A stretch of 64,000 nucleotides of DNA from an uncultured Alphaproteobacteria bacterium (GCA_902576125.1 CACGUF010000001.1:124001-188000); one strand, 5' to 3'. Positions 23,082-34,003 are shown, counted from the stretch's first letter. Made by a program: numbers and translations. The notes: generated by a model from the letters alone, not told the origin.

Positions 23082-24738
23082 TAATTTAAAAATTTACCAA
23101 AAAGGTCTTTATTTTTTGCCCTTAGGTGGGATTGGGGAAATAGGAGCTAATTGTTATTTATATTGCTGTGATAGTAAATGGATAATGATTGATTTAGGTT
23201 TATCATTTGCTGATGAGCAATTTCCAGGTGTAGATCTTTTAGTTCCAAAAATTGATTTTATGGAAGAAATAAAAGATAGCCTAGAAGCTATCATTATTAG
23301 TCATGGACATGAAGATCATGCCGGAGCGGTTGCATATTTATCGGATATGATTGAATGTCCTGTATACGCTTCTAGCTTCCCAAAACTTTTAATTGAAAAT
23401 AGATTAAAAGAATTTGGAAAACTTAACTCTGTTAACTTACTAGAATTAGATCCAACTAAAAATCTACAGTTAGAGAATTTTAGTTTAAAATTTATTGATA
23501 CAACACATTCTATACCTCAAACTCAAGCAATAGTTATTGAAACAAAATATGGTAACTTATTACATACTGCTGATTGGAAAATAGATAATCAACCAACATT
23601 AGGAAAAGGTTTTAATAAAAAAAGTTTTATTGAATTGGGTAATGATGGAGTATTAGCTCTAATCGGTGACTCAACCAATGCAGATGTTCCTGGCTTTTCT
23701 TCTTCTGAGGAAGATGTAAAAGATGAATTAAAACAAGTTTTTTCAAGATATATAAATAGAATTGTTGTTACATGCTTTTCATCTAATATTGCTAGAATTA
23801 TTAACATCGTTGAAGCGGCAAAGAAAAATCATAGAAAAATTGCTTTGATTGGAAGAAGTATGAAAAAAAATATAGAAGCAGCAGTTAAATCAAATTTAAT
23901 TACTGATTCTGATATTTTTATTTCAGAAGAAGAAGCGGGATTAATTCCAAAAGAAAATCTTGTTATTATCTGCACTGGAAGTCAGGGTGAAAAAAGATCA
24001 GCATTATATAGAATAGCTTACAATTCACATCGCAATATACATCTTGAAAAAGATGATGTGGTTATTTTTAGTTCTAGAGATATCCCTGGTAATGAAAAAT
24101 CAATAAATGCGCTTAAAAATTTATTAATTAGGCAAAAAGTTGAAATAATTACTGCGGATGATGATTTGGTACATGTATCTGGACATGGTTATGCAGAAGA
24201 AATTAAGCAAATGTATAATTGGACTAAGCCTTTGATCTCTATTCCAGTGCATGGAGAGCCTATGCACTTAGATTCACATAAAAAAATATCTGAAGCTTCA
24301 CAGGTACCAATAACTAAAATTCTTCAAAATGGTAAATGTTTAAAATTAGCACCTGGTGATTGCTCTATTGTTGATAACATAGATACAGGTAAATTAATTG
24401 TTGAAGGTAAATACCTTTATGATTCAGAATCTAACTTTATTAAAGATAGAAGAAAATATTCTTATGAAGGAATAGCTATGGTATCTATAGCAATTAACGA
24501 TGACCTTACAATTGACAAAAATATTCAATTGAGTTTAATTGGATTGCCTTATTCGGAATTGGACTTAGTAAAAGATGACTTTAAAAATGAATTTATAGAA
24601 AACTATCTAAAATTAAACCAAGAGCAAAAATCTTCTGATCAAAATGTAATAGATTTAATACAAAAAAATTTAAAATTTGTCGTTAAAAATATATTGCAAA
24701 AAAAACCTGAAATAAAAATTCATTTAATTAGAAAATAA
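23065..24738 (+). CDS. rnj: Ribonuclease J (metallo-beta-lactamase/beta-CASP family)
   Basis: LPLGGIGEIGANCYLY, SHGHEDHAGAVAYL, HVSGHGYAEEI; ATG 23065 preferred over the track start 23050. Confidence 0.94.
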   Translation: MLIKSNNLKIYQKGLYFLPLGGIGEIGANCYLYCCDSKWIMIDLGLSFADEQFPGVDLLVPKIDFMEEIKDSLEAIIISHGHEDHAGAVAYLSDMIECPVYASSFPKLLIENRLKEFGKLNSVNLLELDPTKNLQLENFSLKFIDTTHSIPQTQAIVIETKYGNLLHTADWKIDNQPTLGKGFNKKSFIELGNDGVLALIGDSTNADVPGFSSSEEDVKDELKQVFSRYINRIVVTCFSSNIARIINIVEAAKKNHRKIALIGRSMKKNIEAAVKSNLITDSDIFISEEEAGLIPKENLVIICTGSQGEKRSALYRIAYNSHRNIHLEKDDVVIFSSRDIPGNEKSINALKNLLIRQKVEIITADDDLVHVSGHGYAEEIKQMYNWTKPLISIPVHGEPMHLDSHKKISEASQVPITKILQNGKCLKLAPGDCSIVDNIDTGKLIVEGKYLYDSESNFIKDRRKYSYEGIAMVSIAINDDLTIDKNIQLSLIGLPYSELDLVKDDFKNEFIENYLKLNQEQKSSDQNVIDLIQKNLKFVVKNILQKKPEIKIHLIRK

Positions 24739-24968
24739 TGCAAATATTTTCTTACTTTTTATTTTTTGTAGTTATTTGGTGGGTTTTATTTTTTATTTTT
24801 CTTCCATTTAAAAATGAAACTCCTAAAGAATGGCAGGTTGGTAATGCAAATAGCGCCCCGATAAAAAGCTATCTTTTAATAAAAGTAATAATTACTTCAG
24901 TTTTATCTTTTATTATTTTGATTACTTTAATATACTTTGGTTTAGATTTAGCATTTATATTTAAATAA
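24738..24968 (+). CDS. DUF1467 family small membrane protein
   Basis: 76 aa, two TM segments, FVVIWWVLFFIFLPF resembles DUF1467; conserved position before proS. Confidence 0.8.
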   Translation: MQIFSYFLFFVVIWWVLFFIFLPFKNETPKEWQVGNANSAPIKSYLLIKVIITSVLSFIILITLIYFGLDLAFIFK

Positions 24969-26263
24969 TGAAATATTCAGAATTTTTTATACCAACTGTA
25001 AAGGACGTACCAAGTGATGCTGAGATCATTTCTCATAAATTAATGATTAAAGCTGGGATGATTAAACAATCAAGTGCTGGTATTTATTCTTGGCTACCAC
25101 TTGGATTGAAAGTTCTAAAAAATATTGAACAAATAGTAAGAGAAGAGCAAGATAATGTAGGTGCGAATGAAATGTTAATGCCTACAATTCAATCAGCAGA
25201 TTTATGGATTAAATCTGGCAGATATGATGATTATGGAAAAGAGATGCTAAGAATAACTGATAGAAGTGGAAGAGAAATGCTGTATGGCCCAACCAATGAA
25301 GAATTAATAACTGATATATTTCAAACATATATAACATCTTATAAAGAGCTTCCCAAAAATTTATATCATATTCAATGGAAATTTAGAGACGAAGTAAGGC
25401 CAAGGTTTGGCGTTATGCGAGGAAGAGAATTTTTAATGAAAGATAATTATTCTTTTGATCTTAATGAAGAAAAAGCAAAGATTTCATATAATAATATGTT
25501 TAAGGCATATATTAAAACATTTTTAAGAATGGGGTTAACACCAATATCTCTTAGGGCAGAAACTGGTCCCATTGGTGGAAATCTTAGTCATGAATTTCAA
25601 ATATTAGCTAATACTGGTGAAAGCAAATTATATTATGACAAGGAATTAGAAAGTTTAGATCCTGAGAGCCTAGACCCTGATAAACTACAGTCGTATTATG
25701 CGGCTGTTGATGATCAACATGATGAAAATAAATGTCCAATAAAAAAAGAAGATTTAAAAATATCAAGAGGTATTGAGGTTGGTCATATATTTTATTTTGG
25801 AACTAAATATTCTGAGAAATTAAATGCTTATGTACAAGATCAAAATGGAAAAAAAATAGCTGTGCATATGGGCTCATATGGAATAGGGGTTTCAAGGTTA
25901 GCGGGAGCATTAATTGAAGCTAATCATGATGAAAAAGGCATAAAATGGCCAAGATCTGTGGCTCCATTCAAATTAAGTATAGTCAATTTAATGCCAGATG
26001 ATCAAAATTGTACCACAAAAGCATTAGACTATTACTCTAATTTTATGAATCAAAAAATTGATACATTGTATGACGATAGAGATTGTAGTGTCGGTAAGAA
26101 ATTAAAAGATAATGATCTAATAGGCACACCAATACAAATTATAATTGGAAAACGTGATTTATCTGCAGGTATTATTGAAATCAGAGATAGACAATTAGAT
26201 TTAAGTCAAAAAATAAAAATTGATGACGTTGAGAAATTTGTTTTACAAAAACTTAACTCTTGA
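24968..26263 (+). CDS. proS: Prolyl-tRNA synthetase (short, about 430 aa, alphaproteobacterial type lacking the editing insertion)
   Basis: KQSSAGIYSWLPLGLKVLKNIE, QWKFRDEVRPRFGVMRGREFLMKDNYSFD. Confidence 0.96.
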   Translation: MKYSEFFIPTVKDVPSDAEIISHKLMIKAGMIKQSSAGIYSWLPLGLKVLKNIEQIVREEQDNVGANEMLMPTIQSADLWIKSGRYDDYGKEMLRITDRSGREMLYGPTNEELITDIFQTYITSYKELPKNLYHIQWKFRDEVRPRFGVMRGREFLMKDNYSFDLNEEKAKISYNNMFKAYIKTFLRMGLTPISLRAETGPIGGNLSHEFQILANTGESKLYYDKELESLDPESLDPDKLQSYYAAVDDQHDENKCPIKKEDLKISRGIEVGHIFYFGTKYSEKLNAYVQDQNGKKIAVHMGSYGIGVSRLAGALIEANHDEKGIKWPRSVAPFKLSIVNLMPDDQNCTTKALDYYSNFMNQKIDTLYDDRDCSVGKKLKDNDLIGTPIQIIIGKRDLSAGIIEIRDRQLDLSQKIKIDDVEKFVLQKLNS

Positions 26264-27513
26264 TGTTATCTAAATCTGAGTTTTTAATAACAAAACGTTT
26301 TTTATTCTCAAAAAAAACTGAGGGTTATGTCTCAATTTTTTCTTGGTTTTCAATTATTGGAATAACACTAGGAGTTTCTGCAGTAATTATAGTGATGTCA
26401 GTTATGAATGGGTTTCGCTCTAATTTAACAGAAAGATTGATTGGTGTTAATTCACATCTTAATCTCTACTCGTTTAATGAGAAAATTAAGCATGATCAAA
26501 TCGAAACTATTAAACAAAAACTAGATCCAAAAAGTTATAAAAACATATTTTCTTCAATTGAAACTCAAGGATTGGTTATTAGTAATAATATTTCTAAAGG
26601 AGTAATAATGAGAGCTTATAAGGATATTAGCCCTGAACATTATTTATATGAGAAATTAATTACTAACAAAATATCTTTAATTGATTTTGATAGAATTATA
26701 ATTGGTGACGCTTTAGCGCAAGAATTAAATTTAAAATTAGGAGATCAAATAAAAATTGCTGTACCCAAAACTGATACTTCATTATTGGGTAATATTCCAA
26801 GATTTAAAACCTTGAAAATAGATGGAATATTTGATTTTGGTATGTATGAATATGACTCTAATCTCGTTTTTATCTCTTTGGAACTCTCTAGAAAATTACT
26901 TTTAATTAATGATGATATATTTAATAGAATTGAATTCTACTTAAATGATCCTTTAGAAGTTAATAAATTTAATGAAATTATTGAAATAAATATTAAACAA
27001 AATAATTTAAATTTTTATTCTTTGTCTTGGATGGATCGAAACTCATCATTAATGAATGCTTTAAAAGTTGAAAAAAATGTTATGTTTTTAATTTTAACTC
27101 TAATTATTGTTGTAGCTTCTATGAATATAATTTCGGGTTTGATTATTTTTGTTAAAGAAAAAAATAAAGATATCGCTATTTTGAAAACTTTAGGGTTTAC
27201 TAATTTGGGTATATTAAAAATATTCTTTTTCATTGGTCTTACAATCGGTTTGGTGGGAACGATTTCAGGTACTTTAATGGGTATAATAATCACAGAAAAC
27301 CTCAATTTAATTCAAATTATTTTGGAAAGTTTACTAGATACTGAACTTTTTGCTGAAGAGATTTATTTTTTATCAACACTTCCTTCAGATATAAAATATC
27401 AAGAAGTATTATTTGTATTTTTTATTTCTATAATAATAACTATATTATCGACTATATTTCCAGCAATAAGAGCTTCGAATGTTGATCCAATTAATACTTT
27501 AAAAAATGAATAA
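26263..27513 (+). CDS. lolC: Lipoprotein-releasing system permease (LolC/E family)
   Basis: FSIIGITLGVSAVIIVMSVMNGFR N-terminal signature, FtsX-like permease C-terminus; start TTG 26260 or ATG 26263. Confidence 0.93.
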   Translation: MLSKSEFLITKRFLFSKKTEGYVSIFSWFSIIGITLGVSAVIIVMSVMNGFRSNLTERLIGVNSHLNLYSFNEKIKHDQIETIKQKLDPKSYKNIFSSIETQGLVISNNISKGVIMRAYKDISPEHYLYEKLITNKISLIDFDRIIIGDALAQELNLKLGDQIKIAVPKTDTSLLGNIPRFKTLKIDGIFDFGMYEYDSNLVFISLELSRKLLLINDDIFNRIEFYLNDPLEVNKFNEIIEINIKQNNLNFYSLSWMDRNSSLMNALKVEKNVMFLILTLIIVVASMNIISGLIIFVKEKNKDIAILKTLGFTNLGILKIFFFIGLTIGLVGTISGTLMGIIITENLNLIQIILESLLDTELFAEEIYFLSTLPSDIKYQEVLFVFFISIIITILSTIFPAIRASNVDPINTLKNE

Positions 27514-28186
27514 TTTAATAAAATTAAATAATTTAAAAAAAACTTTTAAACTATCAAATAAAGATGAATTGTTATTATTAGAAAATTTGAATTTAAATAT
27601 TTATCAAAATACTATTACTTCCATAATTGGGCCCTCTGGATGTGGCAAGTCAACATTGCTTAATATTTTAGGTCTTTTAGACTCAAATTTTAATGGTAAA
27701 TATTTTTTTGAAGGTAAGTCTATAAATGAAATGAGTGGTAATAGCTTGAGCAATATTAGAAATAAAAAAATTGGCTTTGTTCATCAATTTTTTCATTTGA
27801 TACCTGAATTAAGTGTTATAGAAAATATAATATTGCCTGCTTTACTCCAAAATAATAAAGTTTCAAATGCTAATAAAGATGCTTATAAATTACTAGATGT
27901 ATTTGAAATAACTAATAAAAAAAATATGAAACCTAATAAATTATCCGGTGGTGAACAACAGCGTGTAGCTATTGCGAGATCACTTATAAATAAGCCAAAT
28001 TTGATATTAGCTGATGAAATGACTGGTAATCTAGATGAAAAAACATCTGATGAGATAATTAATTTTTTTTTAAAATTTGTTGAGAGCAATAATATAACTC
28101 TAATATATGTTACTCATAATCAAAAATATGCAGATATGGCAAAATTTAGATATGAGTTAAAAAAGAAAAATTTAGTTTCAAAATGA
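27506..28186 (+). CDS. lolD: Lipoprotein-releasing system ATP-binding protein
   Basis: GPSGCGKSTLLNILG Walker A, LSGGEQQRVAIARSL signature, LADEMTGNLD Walker B. Confidence 0.94.
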   Translation: MNNLIKLNNLKKTFKLSNKDELLLLENLNLNIYQNTITSIIGPSGCGKSTLLNILGLLDSNFNGKYFFEGKSINEMSGNSLSNIRNKKIGFVHQFFHLIPELSVIENIILPALLQNNKVSNANKDAYKLLDVFEITNKKNMKPNKLSGGEQQRVAIARSLINKPNLILADEMTGNLDEKTSDEIINFFLKFVESNNITLIYVTHNQKYADMAKFRYELKKKNLVSK

Positions 28187-31100
28187 ATAAACCTTTTATT
28201 CACTTACGATGCTTGTCATCATATTCTTTATCTGAAAGCACTCTTAAAATAAAAAAATTAGTAAATTTAGCTAAAAAAAATAATATGCCCGCCTTAGCTA
28301 TAACAGATAACAACAATATGTTTGGAGTGTTTGAATTCGCCCAAGAATGCATAAATAATGCTATTCAACCAATTATTGGAACATCAATTAATTTGCTAGA
28401 TGTACAAAATAAAAACAAAATTTCTCAATTATCTTTTTTGTGTAAAAATGAGATAGGATATAAAAATTTAATTTATTTAAGCTCATTATCTTATTTAGGT
28501 AAGAATAATGCTGTAGGTATTAATGTTTCTGATCTTGAAGGACATACAGAGGGATTATTTTGTTTTATAGGTGGAGAATTTAATCCATTATTAATATTGC
28601 ATAATCAAAATAAACAAACTGAAGATTTTATTGAAAATTTAAAAAAATTATTTTCAAAAAATTTATTATTTGAATTGCAGAGAATAAATGATGTGGAAAT
28701 AGATTCTTATGAAGATGAGTTTATCAAAGTATCAAATAAATATAATATTCCATTAATTGGAACAAACAATATTAAGTTTGGAGAAGAAGATGATTTTCCA
28801 GCGCATGATGCATTGTTATGTGTTGCACAAAAAACAACTATAAATAGTGGAAATAGAAAAACTTCAAATAATCAAATTGCATTTAAGAATCATGAGCAGA
28901 TGTTAGAAATATTTTCTGATATTCCAGAAATAATTGATAATAATTTAAATGTTGCAAGATCTTGTAGTTACTATCCAAGAGAAGTTTTGCCAAAATTACC
29001 TAAGTTTAAAAATAATCTTAATTTATCAGAAAATGATTTATTAGTTAAAATAGCTACAAATGGATTAGATAAAAAAATTAAAGAAAACAAAATTCTAGAG
29101 AAACAAAATTATTTGGACAGATTAAATTACGAAATTGAAATTATAAATAAAATGGGATTTGCTGGCTATTTTTTAATAGTATCTGACTTTGTAAATTGGG
29201 CAAAAGCAAACGCTATACCTGTTGGACCAGGAAGAGGGTCAGGAGCAGGAAGTGTTGCCGCATGGTCTCTAGGTATTACAGATTTAGATCCCATAAAGTA
29301 TAGCTTATTATTTGAGAGGTTTTTAAATCCAGAGCGTGTTTCTATGCCAGATTTTGATATTGATTTCTGCCAAATTAGAAGAGATGAAGTAATTGAATAT
29401 GTAAATAAAAAATATGGTAGTGAATCTGTAGCACATATAATTACTTTTGGAACACTTGCATCAAGAGCTGCGGTAAGGGATATAGGACGAGTTTTAGAGG
29501 TTCCATATGGGGAGGTAGATACTTTTGCAAAACTAATACCTTTCAATCCTTCTAATCCCTTAACATTAGCAGAGTCAATAAAGTCAGAAAAATCATTAAG
29601 AGATATAATTAACACAGATGAAACATTATCAAACGTTGTTGACATAAGCCTAAAGTTAGAGGGTGTGCATAGACATGCTTCCACACATGCAGCAGGAGTG
29701 GTGATTGGGGATACAAATTTAAGTAATGTTGTTCCTTTATATAAAGATCCAAATACTGAGACCAACGCAACTCAATTTTCTATGAAGTATGTTGAAAAAG
29801 CTGGCTTGGTAAAATTTGATTTTTTAGGATTAACCACTCTATCTATTATAAATGAATGTGTTAATTTAATTAAAAATGAAATTCATAACTTTTCTCTAAA
29901 AAATATCCCTTTAGATGACCCCAAAACATTTCAACAGCTAAGTAGAGGAAACGCTGTAGGAGTTTTTCAATTAGAAAGCAATGGAATGAGTAGTGTTTTA
30001 AAACAATTGCAGCCTGATAAATTTGAAGAAATAATTGCAGTAGTTGCACTATTTCGTCCTGGTCCTATGGATAATATTCCTTCATTTTGTAATCGTAAAC
30101 ATGGAAGAGAAGAAATTAATTACATTCACCCAATGCTTAAAGATGTTCTAAAGGAAACCTATGGTATTATAGTTTATCAAGAACAGGTAATGGAAATAGC
30201 ACAAATGCTTTCAAATTACTCACTTGGTGAAGCTGATTTGTTAAGAAGAGCTATGGGAAAAAAAATACAAAAAGAAATGGATGATCAAAAAAACAGATTC
30301 ATTGAAGGGGCCCTGAAAAATAACATTAGTGAAAAAGAGGCCTCTAAAATATTTGATCTTGTTGATAAATTTGCAGGATATGGCTTTAATAAAAGTCATG
30401 CCGCAGGATATGCTTTAATCTCTTATCAAACAGCATATTTAAAGGCAAATTTCCCTCATGAATTTATGACTGCAACACTAAATTTTTCTATTGATAGAAC
30501 TGATAAAATAATTTCATTAAAACAAGAGTTAGAAAAACTTGAGATACCATTTCTAAAACCTGATATAAATTTTTCAAAAGAAAAATTTACAATTGAAAAA
30601 AATAAATCAGATAAATCTATAAGATTTGGTTTAAGTGCTATAAAAGGAGTTGGTGCAAAATCAATCAAATCAGTTGTTTCAATAAGAGAAAAGGGTAGTA
30701 AATTTAAATCTATTATCGAATTTTTAAAAAAGGTTGAGGGAGAAGTTATAAATAAACGTCAATTAGAAAAATTAATTCAGTCAGGGTCTTTTGATTCTAT
30801 TGATAGCAATAGATCCAAGCTTTTTTTTAACGTTCCTCAATTTGTAAATTTATTTGGATCTAGTAATCATAAGCTTAATCAGAATTTACTATTTGAGGAA
30901 GAGGAAATTTCATTTGAAGATAAAAATCTTTTTAATCAAACAATTCCAGAATGGAATTCAAGTGAAACTTTAAAGAATGAACTTGAGGTTGTTGGTTTTT
31001 ATTTTAGTGATCATCCACTTAAACACTATCCACAAAAGTTTTTTGAAATACAAAATATTACCTTATTTAATGACATTAATGTTAATGAAAATAATAAAAA

Positions 31101-31581
31101 AATTAAACTATGTGGATCAGTTTTAGATATTAAAGAGAGATCAAATAAAGATGGAAGAAAATATGCATTTGTTACAGTGTCAGAAATTAATGCACAATAT
31201 GAACTATCTATATTTAGTGAAAATTTAAGTAAATATAGATCTCTTTTGCAGGAAGGGAATTTATTAATATTTGATATTGATATAATTATTAACAATAATG
31301 ATCCAAGATTTGTTATCAGAACAATACAAAAATTAGATAGTGAATTTAATAAATTAGAAAAAAAAATTGATATATTTATAGGGCCAAATCAATTAATTGA
31401 ATATAAAGATATATTATTTACCCAAAAAAACTCGTCTAAAAATAAAATCTCAATTTTTATGAATATCGATAATAAATTGATAAATTTTAATTCGAATAAT
31501 AACTATACACTTAAATCATATAAGCAGTTAGATATGTTAAAAAATTCAAAAAAATTAGATTACAACATAGATATTGCTTGA
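28183..31581 (+). CDS. dnaE: DNA polymerase III subunit alpha
   Basis: PHP domain start FIHLRCLSSYSL, GPGRGSGAGSVAAWSLGITDLDP, PDFDIDFC. Confidence 0.98.
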   Translation: MNKPFIHLRCLSSYSLSESTLKIKKLVNLAKKNNMPALAITDNNNMFGVFEFAQECINNAIQPIIGTSINLLDVQNKNKISQLSFLCKNEIGYKNLIYLSSLSYLGKNNAVGINVSDLEGHTEGLFCFIGGEFNPLLILHNQNKQTEDFIENLKKLFSKNLLFELQRINDVEIDSYEDEFIKVSNKYNIPLIGTNNIKFGEEDDFPAHDALLCVAQKTTINSGNRKTSNNQIAFKNHEQMLEIFSDIPEIIDNNLNVARSCSYYPREVLPKLPKFKNNLNLSENDLLVKIATNGLDKKIKENKILEKQNYLDRLNYEIEIINKMGFAGYFLIVSDFVNWAKANAIPVGPGRGSGAGSVAAWSLGITDLDPIKYSLLFERFLNPERVSMPDFDIDFCQIRRDEVIEYVNKKYGSESVAHIITFGTLASRAAVRDIGRVLEVPYGEVDTFAKLIPFNPSNPLTLAESIKSEKSLRDIINTDETLSNVVDISLKLEGVHRHASTHAAGVVIGDTNLSNVVPLYKDPNTETNATQFSMKYVEKAGLVKFDFLGLTTLSIINECVNLIKNEIHNFSLKNIPLDDPKTFQQLSRGNAVGVFQLESNGMSSVLKQLQPDKFEEIIAVVALFRPGPMDNIPSFCNRKHGREEINYIHPMLKDVLKETYGIIVYQEQVMEIAQMLSNYSLGEADLLRRAMGKKIQKEMDDQKNRFIEGALKNNISEKEASKIFDLVDKFAGYGFNKSHAAGYALISYQTAYLKANFPHEFMTATLNFSIDRTDKIISLKQELEKLEIPFLKPDINFSKEKFTIEKNKSDKSIRFGLSAIKGVGAKSIKSVVSIREKGSKFKSIIEFLKKVEGEVINKRQLEKLIQSGSFDSIDSNRSKLFFNVPQFVNLFGSSNHKLNQNLLFEEEEISFEDKNLFNQTIPEWNSSETLKNELEVVGFYFSDHPLKHYPQKFFEIQNITLFNDINVNENNKKIKLCGSVLDIKERSNKDGRKYAFVTVSEINAQYELSIFSENLSKYRSLLQEGNLLIFDIDIIINNNDPRFVIRTIQKLDSEFNKLEKKIDIFIGPNQLIEYKDILFTQKNSSKNKISIFMNIDNKLINFNSNNNYTLKSYKQLDMLKNSKKLDYNIDIA

Positions 31582-31620
31582 AAATTTTAAGTTTTTGATT
31601 AAAAGCCTCAAAAAAACTAG

Positions 31621-31670
31621 CACACAGAAAAAACCGGTGTTTTTGTTTCTGTGGAGGTTTAACCGGAGAC
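31621..31670 (+). promoter_or_regulatory. Structured 5' leader of rpsB (hairpin plus candidate pseudoknot over the SD)
   Basis: CACAGAAA (31623-31630) pairs with TTTCTGTG (31646-31653); loop CCGGT (31634-31638) is complementary to ACCGG (31662-31666), overlapping SD GGAG (31665-31668). Confidence 0.6.
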
Positions 31671-31674
31671 AATA

Positions 31675-32439
31675 ATGAATTTACCTGAAATTAAAATTGA
31701 AGATCTTCTTGAAGCTGGCGTCCATTTTGGACACAATGTAAGAAGATGGAATCCAAAAATGGAAGAGTATATTTTTGGAGTTAGAAATAATATACATATT
31801 TTTGATTTAAGAATAACGGCAGATGCACTCAATAATGCTTTAGTAAAACTGCATGAAACTATAAGTAAGTCTGGGAAGATACTTTATGTTGGCACAAAAA
31901 AACAGTGTTCAGAAACAGTAAAAGATTTAGCTTCTATAAACAATAATTTTTTTGTTAATAAAAGATGGTTAGGAGGGACATTAACTAATTGGAAAACTAT
32001 ATCTAATTCAATAGATAGGTTAAATACATTGGATTCTAATTTAAATGATCCAGCTTTTACTAATAGTGTTTCAAAAAAAGAACTTCTTCAATTAACTAGA
32101 GAAAAAGAAAAACTTCATTTAAACTTAGGTGGAATTAAAGACCTTAATGGTAAACCAGATCTTATTGTAATTTTTGATGTTTTGAAAGATAAGTTAGCTG
32201 TTTTGGAGGCAAAAAAACTTAATATTCCAATTATTGGTATTGTAGATACAAATGCCGATCCTGAAGATATTGATTATATTATTCCAGGTAATGATGATGC
32301 TATAAGATCTATAAATATTTATAAAAATTATTTTCAACAAACAATAGAAGATGCTACCTCATTTGAAGAAAAGCATGAAAAAAAAATAATTCAAAAAGAA
32401 GAAATTAATGACAAAGAAAATAATGATGGAGAGCTGTGA
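31675..32439 (+). CDS. rpsB: 30S ribosomal protein S2
   Basis: [44 protein letters not shown]. Confidence 0.98.
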   Translation: MNLPEIKIEDLLEAGVHFGHNVRRWNPKMEEYIFGVRNNIHIFDLRITADALNNALVKLHETISKSGKILYVGTKKQCSETVKDLASINNNFFVNKRWLGGTLTNWKTISNSIDRLNTLDSNLNDPAFTNSVSKKELLQLTREKEKLHLNLGGIKDLNGKPDLIVIFDVLKDKLAVLEAKKLNIPIIGIVDTNADPEDIDYIIPGNDDAIRSINIYKNYFQQTIEDATSFEEKHEKKIIQKEEINDKENNDGEL

Positions 32440-33300
32440 ATGGCTGATGATTTGAAATTAGTAAAAGAGTTAAGAGATAAAACTGGTGCAGGTTTTTTAG
32501 ATTGTAAGGAAGCTCTAAATAATAACGATGGTAATATTGATAATGCTATTGATTATCTTAGAAAAAAAGGATTAGCTAAAGCTTCTAAAAAATCTACCAG
32601 AGAAGCAAATGAGGGTGCGGTTGGTTTTTTTCAAAATTCTAACAAATGCGCTATCATAAAGGTAAATTCTGAAACAGACTTTGCAGCTAAAGGAGATACA
32701 TTTTTAGACTTTATTGATTATTTAGGAAAAATCCTAATTGATTTAGATAAATCAGATCTAGATCTAGATACATTTTTAAATACACAGATAAATTCAAAAA
32801 CAATTAAAGAAATCGTTGATGAAATGATTGCTAAAATTGGAGAGAATATAGTTATTTCTGAATTAAGGATTTTTGATATAAATAAAAGTAATATATCTTT
32901 TTATGTTCATAATTCTTATAGAAAAAATATTGGAAAGATTATTTCAATAATTGAATATACAGCAAATAGAAATGATAATAATACACAAAATTTTGCAAAA
33001 AATTTATGTATGCATATTGCAGCTCTTAAACCAGAAGCAATTGATGAAAATAATTTAGATAAAGAAATAATCAATAAAGAATTAAATATACATAAAGAAT
33101 TAATTGCCAGTTCTGGTAAACCTGAAAATGTTATTGAAAAAATATTAGATGGAAAAATGAAAAAATTTTATTCAGAGGTAACATTGTTAAATCAGAATTT
33201 TGTTTTAGACCCTGATAAAACTGTTCAGGATATTATAAACTCTGATCATAAAAATAATAATTTCAAAATAAAGATGTTTAATTTTTTAACTTTATCATAA
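32440..33300 (+). CDS. tsf: Elongation factor Ts
   Basis: VKELRDKTGAGFLDCKEAL, NSETDFAAKGDTF. Confidence 0.97.
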   Translation: MADDLKLVKELRDKTGAGFLDCKEALNNNDGNIDNAIDYLRKKGLAKASKKSTREANEGAVGFFQNSNKCAIIKVNSETDFAAKGDTFLDFIDYLGKILIDLDKSDLDLDTFLNTQINSKTIKEIVDEMIAKIGENIVISELRIFDINKSNISFYVHNSYRKNIGKIISIIEYTANRNDNNTQNFAKNLCMHIAALKPEAIDENNLDKEIINKELNIHKELIASSGKPENVIEKILDGKMKKFYSEVTLLNQNFVLDPDKTVQDIINSDHKNNNFKIKMFNFLTLS

Positions 33301-34002
33301 ATGAAAAAAAGAATTCTTTTGAAGTTGTCAGGAGAAGCTTTAATGGGGGACTCTCCTTATGGCATTGATGTATCAACAATAAGTGATATTGCAAAAGAAG
33401 TTAAGAAAGTTCATATATTAGGATATCAGTTATGTATTATAATTGGTGGTGGTAATATCTTTAGAGGTATCAAAGGCGCATCTGAAGGAATTGATAGATC
33501 AACATCTGATTACATGGGAATGTTGGCGACAGTAATGAATGCCCTTTCATTTCAGAGCTGTTTAGAAAAAATAAATATACCAACAAGAGTTCAAAGTGCA
33601 ATAACTATGTCTCAGATAGCTGAGCCATATATTAAGAGAAAAGCTGTAAGACATCTTGAAAAAAAACGTGTGGTGATTTTTGCTGCAGGTACAGGAAATC
33701 CTTTTTTTTCTACTGACACGGCGGCAGCTTTAAGAGCGTCAGAAATGAATTGCTCCATAATTTTAAAGGCAACAAAAGTTGATGGTATTTATAATAAAGA
33801 CCCAGTTAAGTTTAAAAATGCTAAGCTGATAAAAAAAATTACTTACAATGAAGTAATTAATAGTAATTTACGAGTAATGGACTTAACAGCAATAAGTCTA
33901 GCAAAAGAGTCAAATATTCCAATTCTAGTTACTAATATCTTTAAAAAAAATTCACTAATAACAGCTTTGAATCAAAAGGGAAAATATAGTAAAATAAGTT
34001 GA
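33301..34002 (+). CDS. pyrH: Uridylate kinase
   Basis: LKLSGEALMGD, IIGGGNIFRG, FFSTDTAAALRA. Confidence 0.97.
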   Translation: MKKRILLKLSGEALMGDSPYGIDVSTISDIAKEVKKVHILGYQLCIIIGGGNIFRGIKGASEGIDRSTSDYMGMLATVMNALSFQSCLEKINIPTRVQSAITMSQIAEPYIKRKAVRHLEKKRVVIFAAGTGNPFFSTDTAAALRASEMNCSIILKATKVDGIYNKDPVKFKNAKLIKKITYNEVINSNLRVMDLTAISLAKESNIPILVTNIFKKNSLITALNQKGKYSKIS

Positions 34003-34003
34003 A

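Noticed and set aside
24738-24968. 76-aa small membrane protein initially considered a novel ORF
   Set aside because: Sequence and position match the DUF1467 family normally found near proS/lolCD in Alphaproteobacteria.
29166-29765. 199-aa minus-strand ORF opposite dnaE
   Set aside because: Antisense mirror of a strongly conserved dnaE region; low-complexity Ser/Leu-rich translation, no recognisable domain or start context.
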